Assembly (NCBI GenBank): GCA_003389215.1
Contig: QQVP01000119.1
Location: 372,001-436,000, forward strand
Reading direction: 5' to 3'
Source: Planctomycetota bacterium
GTDB taxonomy: Bacteria > Planctomycetota > Planctomycetia > Pirellulales > UBA7805
DNA: 64,000 bases
Shown: in pieces, positions 58,159 to 64,000 of the stretch
Numbering within the stretch: position 1 is the stretch's first letter
How the letters are laid out: the number at the start of each line of letters is the position of its first letter
The notes under the pieces: generated by a model
Told to the model about the DNA's origin: nothing
The model's database searches: none
The model's input: only the letters and a program-made list of their open reading frames with translations
Program-made: the position numbers and the translations under genes

Positions 58159-59007
58159 ATGGCGGAGGTCCCCCGCGAGACTTACATCCAGCCCGAGCTG
58201 GAAGTCTACCAGGGCTTCTTTGATGCTAAGTGGGCATCGGAATTCACGTGCGTACTCAAGGACACCAAGCTGGCTGATACGGGAAACGACTTCGTCCGCC
58301 TTTGGGAAGCCGCATCGAGCGCCCGCGCCTTACCTTACGTAATGACTCGATCCCTGCAAGTGGTTAGAGGCGTTGGTTTTGATGAACGGGAACGCGAGAC
58401 AGACCTGGCAATGCGCTTCATAAAGGATAGGTTAGTGAAGTACGTCAATACGTCTGAGGAGGAGATCACGCCACCGTTACAGAAGAAGATCGAACAAACC
58501 ATCGATCACCTTCGCACAGAATACAGTCAATACGCCGAGTACATGAAGGAAAAGTTGCGTGGCACACATGATCATTGGGAGAGACTTGTCTCAATCGAAG
58601 AGTTTCGCAAAAGTGTCTGGTCGTCCGAACGAATGTGCTACGGCGCGATCTATTACGCCTACGAATGGTTTCTCCTGCAATGTATACGGATTCACTCTGG
58701 GGAACTGGAACGCTCAGTAATTGGTGCCAAAAGTTTTGGAAAGGAATTAAGAAAGATTTTCTCACAAGAATTGATGCACGAGTGCTGGACTGATCGGCCC
58801 ATTGAAATCGCTCGGCTCACAAGAAATGCACTTGTTCACAACGGTGGACGAGTTAATGCGACACTTGAGAAACTGCCGCACGGATTCAATGTTGATAACG
58901 ATGACTTAAGAATCGAGGCAACCGATACGACGGATCTTTACAAGCTCTTGAGTTATCGAGCCCTGAAAATCGCCAAAGCGGCTGTCTCGATTCCTGAATT
59001 CAGGTAG
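58159..59007 (+). CDS. HEPN-motif protein nested in the tRNA array
   Basis: 282 residues from ATG 58159 (AAGG 8 bases upstream). The protein is mostly helical. Near the end, IARLTRNALVHNGGRVNATL contains Arg222-Asn-x3-His227, the R-x4-H signature of HEPN ribonucleases, in the usual RN...HNGG setting. Many HEPN proteins are toxin or anti-phage RNases, some cutting tRNA anticodons. No antitoxin-like gene is beside it. The GC content looks lower than that of the neighbours, consistent with recent arrival. The catalytic role is inferred from this one motif. Confidence 0.6.
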   Translation: MAEVPRETYIQPELEVYQGFFDAKWASEFTCVLKDTKLADTGNDFVRLWEAASSARALPYVMTRSLQVVRGVGFDERERETDLAMRFIKDRLVKYVNTSEEEITPPLQKKIEQTIDHLRTEYSQYAEYMKEKLRGTHDHWERLVSIEEFRKSVWSSERMCYGAIYYAYEWFLLQCIRIHSGELERSVIGAKSFGKELRKIFSQELMHECWTDRPIEIARLTRNALVHNGGRVNATLEKLPHGFNVDNDDLRIEATDTTDLYKLLSYRALKIAKAAVSIPEFR

Positions 59008-59019
59008 GCCCAACAATTT

Positions 59020-59091
59020 GCCTTGCGAGTGTGATGGACGGCACGGCGGTCTTCGGAACCGCAAGACGGGGTTCGATTCCTCGGCGGGGTA
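59020..59091 (+). tRNA. tRNA-Arg (TCG)
   Basis: Acceptor GCCTTGC/GCGGGGT using three G-U pairs, loop CTTCGGA between GCGGT and ACCGC, T-loop TTCGATT. Confidence 0.85.
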
Positions 59092-59155
59092 CTCGGTGCT
59101 TGCGAACCAACAGGCACCATATGTGTCTAACCATTCAACAGAATTTACGAAGTCT

Positions 59156-59228
59156 ATCCTCGGAGTGCGCCGGATTAGCACGCGACCGTGCGAAGGTCGA
59201 AGACCAGGTTCGATTCCTGGCGAGGATA
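59156..59228 (+). tRNA. tRNA-Arg (GCG)
   Basis: Acceptor ATCCTCG/CGAGGAT perfect, loop GTGCGAA between CGACC and GGTCG. Anticodon GCG is rare in bacteria, which normally read CGU/CGC with ACG modified to inosine. An ACG gene is also present at 59343. Confidence 0.88.
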
Positions 59229-59235
59229 CTTTCTT

Positions 59236-59307
59236 GACGTCGATGCCGAACGGCTAGGCGGCTGCCTGCAAAGCAGCTTGAAGTGGGTTCGACTCCCACC
59301 GGCGTCT
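59236..59307 (+). tRNA. tRNA-Cys (GCA)
   Basis: Acceptor GACGTCG/CGGCGTC, loop CTGCAAA between GCTGC and GCAGC, discriminator T as expected for Cys. Confidence 0.92.
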
Positions 59308-59342
59308 TTTGGATAACCGTCCATCCGGGGACTAGCGCGTTA

Positions 59343-59415
59343 ATACAGCTAGCTCAGTTGGCAGAGCACCAGACTACGGATCTGGCAGTCGAAGGTTCGA
59401 GTCCTTCGCTTTAAC
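59343..59415 (+). tRNA. tRNA-Arg (ACG)
   Basis: Classic bacterial D-arm (TAGCTCAGTTGGCAGAGC), loop CTACGGA between CCAGA and TCTGG, T-arm GAAGG TTCGAGT CCTTC. The acceptor ATACAGC/GCTTTAA has two mismatches. Confidence 0.78.
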
Positions 59416-59476
59416 CATGACCCGCAACCTGCCCCGGACCCAATCATTTACCAGGGACTCGCACGTCAATTCAGGA

Positions 59477-59518
59477 CAACGGCTGTTACCCGTTGGAGGT
59501 TCAACTCCTCCCTAACAA
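59477..59518 (+). pseudogene. tRNA-Asn-like 3' fragment
   Basis: CAACGG CTGTTAC CCGTTG is a perfect anticodon arm with GTT, directly followed by GAGG TTCAACT CCTC and CCTAACA. No D-arm or matching 5' acceptor (TGTTAGG) is found nearby. An intact Asn gene exists at 54579, so this looks like a decayed copy. Confidence 0.5.
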
Positions 59519-59599
59519 AACCTGACCTGCAAATTACCCTGGCTTTGAATCGCATTCGACCGCTTACTTGCCCAACCGAGATCTGTCGCGTCGATTCAG

Positions 59600-59698
59600 T
59601 GTCGTGCCGCCAACTCGTGGCATTGAGAGTTCGATTCTCTCCTCGCCCTTTTGAGGCTCTACACATTCGGGCGAGTGGTGAAATGGCAAACACGCGAC
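59600..59698 (+). tRNA. candidate circularly permuted class II tRNA
   Basis: The 3' half comes first: TGTCG (59600-59604), variable arm TGCC...GGCA, T-arm GAGAG TTCGATT CTCTC, acceptor CTCGCCC (59642-59648), T at 59649. After 19 bases the 5' half follows: acceptor GGGCGAG (59669-59675), D-arm TGGTGAAATGGCAAACACG, and CGACA (59694-59698). Both the 7-bp acceptor and 5-bp anticodon stems are perfectly complementary across the swap. The architecture resembles the Leu(CAG) gene at 55884. The anticodon cannot be assigned because the loop is split. Alternative: two broken halves left by recombination. Confidence 0.45.
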
Positions 59699-59774
59699 AG
59701 GTGTTCGTCGACCCGTGACCTATCCCGGTTCTGTTTTCATTTGATTGGTGCGTTGGCGTTAGGAGGAAAGGGCA

Positions 59775-61403
59775 ATGAAGGAACTGATTCGCCATGAGGC
59801 GTTGCCGGCTATTCGGATGACGCATCTGTCGAGCGTCGAACGTGAGCTTCTGCCGCTGGCCTTCGGAGATTTCCTCGACACAGCCGCGACGGCAACTGCC
59901 CGCGCGACGTTCTACAACTCGCGGGCAGAGCAGGAAGCCGCGATCGACGCCGTTCATCGTGATCTCTACGAGATGGACCGCGGCGTCTACGCGATCGCCT
60001 TGTTGCTGCCAGGCATGACGGATTACAGCCGTCAGATTGGCGCCATTCGCCTGTTGGACGCACCGTACCGAGATGGCGTGCTGACGGCTGAGCAGGAGGC
60101 TTCCGTACTACGGGGACTGATGAACCAGTTGCCACCGCAGCGGATGCTCAAGTTGATTGGAATGCTGCGCCAGCGCCGCGTGAACAATGCCCGTACGCGC
60201 AAGCTGATCCTGTCGGTCTTGCTCGGAGCAGACAACCTGGAGTTTTGGGCGGTCAAGTACCGCCGCAAGATCGCGACCGCCCTGGTTCACGCCTGGGGAC
60301 GTCGCACGGCGAGCACGTTGCGTGCTGTGCTGGCGAAGCCCGTAGAGCAGCGTGACGCGAAGGAACGACAGATCGTTCAGCGGAACGCGTATCGGTTCGT
60401 CGACGTCGACGACCGCGACCGCGTGGAGCAGTGTGTGCGGTTCGTTCTTGGTGACGAGTCCGGCTTGACCATGCGTCGCCTGGTGGCTTACCGCGAGGCA
60501 AAGCGAGATTTCCGTCGTGGACGTGCGTTGCCACTGGAAACGATGGAAGGTCTTCGCAGCCGGTTCCACCGTGACAAGTCGAACGCCGATGTTTTGGAGC
60601 TGACGAAGTCGCAGTTGACCGCTGGGCAGCGGATGGCTGTGCAGCGTAAGGCGAGCGAGTCGAACGTGCAGATTGCCTTCGATCCGGCCCGTCAGGACGC
60701 GGTTCGGTTGTACGTGTACGCTTTCGAGATGGGCATGACCGGCGCAATTCGCGCTGAGCTGCTCAAGAAGGCTCGCGATGCAGCCCGTCGTCTACCAGTT
60801 CGATTCGAGCACGCGGCTGTCCTTCTCGATGTTTCGGCATCGATGGTCGGCCACGAAACGCAGGCACGTCGACCGATCTCGGTGGCGCTCGCCCTGCGAG
60901 ACATGCTCGCTGAAACGGCCGACTGGGTAACGATGGTTTCCAGCGATGGCCGTGAGGTGGCAGGTGGCGAATTGATTGAGCCGGTAGGCGACACGTCGCT
61001 GGCGGCAGGATTGGTAACGCTGCTCAAGCAGGATCCGGATGTCGTGTTCGTTGTGACCGATGGTTACGAGAACGCGCCGGCCGGTCGATTCGCGGAAGTG
61101 GTGCGGGCAGTACGGCGGATGGGCGTTGAGACGCCGATCCACCAGTTCTCGCCCGTTTTCGCAGCCGAGTCGCGCGGAGTGCGTTCTCTGTGTGACGCGG
61201 TACCAGGCCTGCCGGTCAGCAAGCCGGAGGCGATCGGACTGGGTCTGCTCAAGGTCCTGTTCGAGGCTGACGTGGAGCGCGGTGTTGCTGCGCTACTCGG
61301 AATGGTTCGTCCTGTTATCGAGCATTTCGCCGACAACGGACGCACTATTAAGGATGTTCGTGATGCACAACGCATCGAGGAGGTATCGCATGATGTTTCG
61401 TAA
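59775..61403 (+). CDS. Ro60/TROVE-like protein with vWA domain
   Basis: 542 residues, with AGGAGGAAAGG upstream. The N-terminal two thirds are helical repeats (LSSVERELLPLAFGDFLDTA, MLRQRRVNNARTRKLILSVL, KIATALVHAWGRRTASTLRA), like the HEAT-type ring of Ro60. The C-terminal third is a vWA domain: HAAVLLDVSASMVGHE (MIDAS Asp352, Ser354, Ser356), the loop GDTSLAAGL and VVFVVTDGYEN. Ro60 proteins bind Y RNAs and defective RNAs, and in several bacteria sit beside rtcB operons. The assignment to TROVE rests on domain order, as sequence similarity in the ring is weak to my eye. It overlaps the next gene by 14 bases. Confidence 0.7.
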   Translation: MKELIRHEALPAIRMTHLSSVERELLPLAFGDFLDTAATATARATFYNSRAEQEAAIDAVHRDLYEMDRGVYAIALLLPGMTDYSRQIGAIRLLDAPYRDGVLTAEQEASVLRGLMNQLPPQRMLKLIGMLRQRRVNNARTRKLILSVLLGADNLEFWAVKYRRKIATALVHAWGRRTASTLRAVLAKPVEQRDAKERQIVQRNAYRFVDVDDRDRVEQCVRFVLGDESGLTMRRLVAYREAKRDFRRGRALPLETMEGLRSRFHRDKSNADVLELTKSQLTAGQRMAVQRKASESNVQIAFDPARQDAVRLYVYAFEMGMTGAIRAELLKKARDAARRLPVRFEHAAVLLDVSASMVGHETQARRPISVALALRDMLAETADWVTMVSSDGREVAGGELIEPVGDTSLAAGLVTLLKQDPDVVFVVTDGYENAPAGRFAEVVRAVRRMGVETPIHQFSPVFAAESRGVRSLCDAVPGLPVSKPEAIGLGLLKVLFEADVERGVAALLGMVRPVIEHFADNGRTIKDVRDAQRIEEVSHDVS

Positions 61404-62427
61404 TCGACTGAAGACCATTTACGTGAAGGATGTGCTGCTTGGCTGCACGCCGGGCCGCATCCAGAGCGTGGGTTACATGCAGGTCATTCCGTTGGTGAGT
61501 GACCTGTCGGATGATCGATTCGTTTCGCCGGTTGAGGCGGAAGCGGAGGTTGGCACGAGTGACTACGGTACGCTCAACTTCCGTAACCCGTCGAACCGCG
61601 TGATGATCGTGCCGTGCCACGCCGGATACGTTGTGAAGCAGGCTGCGCAGGATCACGCCATGGCTCACGCCGGTGTGATTCGCTCGGCCCGCGAGCGATC
61701 GTTCGACACGGCGATGTGTGTGCAGCAGTCGCAAGGTGGATTGATCCGTCGCGGTGACTACCGCATGTTGATCTTGCCGCTCGCGCTGCGCGAACACGCA
61801 CTCAGTGTGCGGAAGGAGACGAACTACAACAAGCTCTGGAACGCAATCTCGGTGTTCAACCGGGATATGGGTGTGCAGGGAGAGGCAAATCTTGTTCACT
61901 TCCTCAAGCACTTCCGCAAGGAGCTTGACGAGTTCGTCGCCGAGTTCGAGTGCGTGCCAGGTCAAGTCGGTGCCGTCATCCTGGTCGATGATCAGGTAGT
62001 CGGGATCGAGCGAACTCCTTCGCACGACTACTGGCGAAGCGTATGGCCATGCCTGATCCGCGAGTGCTACGGTTCGCTGGCAATCCGAGTAGCTCAGCTC
62101 AAGGGCGAGCGTGCCGAGGCGCCAGCGTCGCGTGTCGGCCTGCCGGACGACATCGGTTCGCTCGACGAACTGGAATCGGTGATCGCCGAGATTGCCGCCC
62201 AGGAAGAAGAGCGAGCCAAGACGACGGTCCGCGAGCTGCTGGACGAGTCGCTGACGCTTACGCGTGATGACTCGATTGCCGGTGTGCACGTGGAAACGGT
62301 CGAACACGGCCGCTTCACCGGACAGGTAATCCGTCAGGGCGAGCGAATCGTTTACGCGTCGCTACCGGTGACGAAAAAGTGGCTCGCCGACAGCAAGTGG
62401 CAGACGGCCCAGCCGTTTGCGATTTGA
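61390..62427 (+). CDS. ARPP-1-like domain protein
   Basis: 345 residues from ATG 61390, with GAGGAGGT 6 bases upstream; an alternative ATG is at 61393. The start lies inside the end of the TROVE-like gene, so the two are co-translated. The body matches what I recall of the ARPP-1 domain: TRNPSNRVMIVPCHAGYVVK-type text (NFRNPSNRVMIVPCHAGYVV), ERSFDTAMCVQQSQGGLIRR, then LPLALREHALS and WPCLIRECYGSLAIRVAQLK. ARPP-1 was described from RNA-repair gene neighbourhoods with unknown biochemical activity. No TM or signal peptide. Confidence 0.65.
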   Translation: MMFRNRLKTIYVKDVLLGCTPGRIQSVGYMQVIPLVSDLSDDRFVSPVEAEAEVGTSDYGTLNFRNPSNRVMIVPCHAGYVVKQAAQDHAMAHAGVIRSARERSFDTAMCVQQSQGGLIRRGDYRMLILPLALREHALSVRKETNYNKLWNAISVFNRDMGVQGEANLVHFLKHFRKELDEFVAEFECVPGQVGAVILVDDQVVGIERTPSHDYWRSVWPCLIRECYGSLAIRVAQLKGERAEAPASRVGLPDDIGSLDELESVIAEIAAQEEERAKTTVRELLDESLTLTRDDSIAGVHVETVEHGRFTGQVIRQGERIVYASLPVTKKWLADSKWQTAQPFAI

Positions 62428-62664
62428 GCTGGCGAGTCGGTAGAAACCGAGCCCTCGGCCCGAGTCATCAGGCCGGGGGCTTTCCTTTCGCCTATTCCTC
62501 GTTTGACTGGAAAGCGGACGTTTCGCGCTGCGAGCCGCGTGAGCCCGATGAGATATTCAATGGGCTTAGCCGTCGAGGATACCGAACTGAGGCCGACTGT
62601 TCCGAGAACCATCAGCCCGAGTTGGTGACGCACGGCTGCCAATACAGCGAATGCGGCGAATCTC

Positions 62665-64000
62665 CTATTTCTCCTCATAGCCCTTGCGCAGTTTCTCTCG
62701 AATCAGGCGCTCGGCGTCACGCTTCGCGACCTCCCCATCGGCGAACTCTTTGGTCTTTGATTGGCCATTGGTACCAATGCGGCCAAAGCGAACGGTATGC
62801 TCGTTGCCGGTCCGTGAGATTTCCCAGAACTTACTCGACTTGCCGTCGACGAACTCGAAGTATCGTCCGGCCACCGAGTCGCCTGTTTCGGACACGGCGA
62901 CTGGCGCGAGCACTTCGACGTCCATCGGTGTATCCGGGTTCCCGTCTTCAGAGGCGATGTCGAGCGGCTGCGATGGTGGGTCATCCGCGGGCGACGAATC
63001 CTCATCTTCTTCAGTCGTGACGCCCGCCAGGTCGAGCGACATCTCCAGATCCGGGGATGACTCGGGTCCAGCCGGCGCGTTATCGGAAGCGAGATCTTCC
63101 ATCAGCGCCTCTTCATCATCGAGCCCTTCCTCTTCCGGTTCTTCTTCACCTTCGATTTGCCGTAGCAGGCGATCGACAACCGTTTCACGGTCCGCATACC
63201 AGTCCTTGGCCAAAACGTGCGCGATGCTCCAGCCGAAGTCCCGCAGCAGCTTCGGACGCATCATGTCGCGCTCGAGCAAGTCCGACTGGTCGTAATACGC
63301 TTCGCCGTCGATGAGGATCCCCAGCCGGTACCTGGTGTCGCCGTCCCCTCGGACGGCCAGATCGCAGCGGAAGTGGGACTGTCCGACCGAGTGGTCGACG
63401 TCATAGCCATGCCCCCCGAGGGCGGCAGCGATCTGATCAGCAACGGGGCTACTCGTTGCGTCTTGGCCGTCACGTTCTTCATCGTGCCAGCGCGACATGC
63501 CGCGCAGGACCCGCTGCGCCGTTTCCAAATCGCCGATCGAGACAGCCTCGGCATAGCGAAGATAGTTCTTCAGGCTGTTGGCCCCATCGTTATAGTCATT
63601 CTTGATATCGGCGTGGTTGATCGAACTGACCAAGGCCATGTGGTGCTTGGCCCGCGAGAAGGCGACGTTGAGGCGCTTCTCGCCACCGCTCTTGTTGATC
63701 GGCCCAAAGTTCATCCGCATCTTGCGGTTGGAATCATAACCATAGCAGACGCTGAGGATGATGACGTCGCGCTCGTCGCCCTGGATGTTTTCCAGATTCT
63801 TGACCAGCAGCCCGACGAACTGGCCATCTTCCTCTCGCTCTAGCTCCTGGTCCAATAGATCGCGAAATTCCTTATCGTCTTGCGCGAGTCGATCGAGGGC
63901 TCCTTCGATTTCGTCTTGCTGCGCTTCGCTGAAAGCCACAATGCCGATACTGACTCCGTCCTGTCGCTGGAGCATCTGCCGAACCAGGACGGCAATGTAG
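62665..64000 (-). CDS. superfamily 1 helicase with nuclease-like and WGR domains (cut by window edge)
   Basis: C-terminal 445 residues of a larger reverse-strand protein; the frame is open to the right edge. Visible order: helicase C-terminal motifs VKNLENIQGDERDVIILSVC and KRLNVAFSRAKHHMALVSSI (motifs V and VI of Upf1/Dna2-like SF1 helicases); a restriction-endonuclease-like domain of the MTES_1575/DUF559 type (GYDVDHSVGQSHFRCDLAVR, YRLGILIDGEAYY); an acidic linker; and a WGR domain (YFEFVDGKSSKFWEISRTGN, TVRFGRIGTNGQSKTKEF). This combination is seen in predicted conflict or phage-defence proteins. It converges with the ARPP-1-like gene. Confidence 0.85.
   Translation of the reverse strand, partial: YIAVLVRQMLQRQDGVSIGIVAFSEAQQDEIEGALDRLAQDDKEFRDLLDQELEREEDGQFVGLLVKNLENIQGDERDVIILSVCYGYDSNRKMRMNFGPINKSGGEKRLNVAFSRAKHHMALVSSINHADIKNDYNDGANSLKNYLRYAEAVSIGDLETAQRVLRGMSRWHDEERDGQDATSSPVADQIAAALGGHGYDVDHSVGQSHFRCDLAVRGDGDTRYRLGILIDGEAYYDQSDLLERDMMRPKLLRDFGWSIAHVLAKDWYADRETVVDRLLRQIEGEEEPEEEGLDDEEALMEDLASDNAPAGPESSPDLEMSLDLAGVTTEEDEDSSPADDPPSQPLDIASEDGNPDTPMDVEVLAPVAVSETGDSVAGRYFEFVDGKSSKFWEISRTGNEHTVRFGRIGTNGQSKTKEFADGEVAKRDAERLIREKLRKGYEEK

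Overview
The window is GC-rich (roughly 60-65%) and reads as a planctomycete chromosome, probably Pirellulales-like. Markers for this are a cytochrome-c/DUF1549/DUF1553 protein paired with a DUF1501 Tat protein, a PEP-CTERM protein, a dockerin-type remnant, a sialidase-like secreted protein, and an NHLM-type bacteriocin exporter.

Region 1 (1-17.6 kb) is mostly ordinary. It holds the start of lexA (edge-truncated), sppA, a PEP-CTERM protein with a hairpin leader, and a reverse-strand run DUF1549/1553 - DUF1501 - sialidase. A small HAMP-like membrane protein follows, then three TadE-like pseudopilins around a TadG-like vWA protein (the last TadE ends in 27 Asp), a NhaR-like LysR regulator, an HPF/RaiA-like protein, and purE-purK.

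Region 2 (17.7-47.3 kb) looks like one large peptide natural-product (RiPP) locus. Two short precursors (39671-40006 and 40133-40453) have Nif11-type leaders ending in VAGG and share the core AADSGxFxYKSILGRRGGG. They are followed on the same strand by a long TfuA protein, a YcaO enzyme, a TPR-sulfotransferase, a SAM methyltransferase and a second YcaO. TfuA plus YcaO suggests backbone thioamidation. Upstream lie an LLM-type flavin monooxygenase-like gene and a glycosyltransferase-like gene. Two export modules precede these: a reverse-strand NHLM set (C39 peptidase-ABC, ABC, HlyD, headed by a cyclic-nucleotide-binding protein) and a forward set (an ABC protein with a degenerate ATPase domain, HlyD, two TolC-like lipoproteins). 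A huge protein resembling soluble adenylyl cyclase is transcribed divergently from the cNMP-binding gene, so export may be under cyclic-nucleotide control.

Region 3 (47.3-64 kb) is an accessory island: a decayed IS256-type transposase, a SprT-like protease, an HD-domain protein, RtcB RNA ligase overlapping an RbfA-like gene, and then a very large tRNA array (53352-59415). I read 44 tRNA genes with 43 different anticodons covering all 20 amino acids, almost a complete single-copy decoding set. Oddities include four Leu-anticodon tRNAs with short variable loops, Pro and Ala tRNAs with long variable regions, anticodons TAT (Ile) and GCG (Arg), mismatched acceptor stems, and at the downstream end a tRNA whose 3' half precedes its 5' half (candidate permuted gene). 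Nested in or next to the array are an unrecognised basic protein, a protein with a HEPN-type R-x4-H motif, a Ro60/TROVE-like vWA protein and an ARPP-1-like protein. This looks like an RNA-damage/repair and tRNA-replacement island. The right edge holds the C-terminal part of a superfamily-1 helicase with nuclease-like and WGR domains.

All assignments come from reading the sequence and remembered family motifs; no database search or folding program was run.
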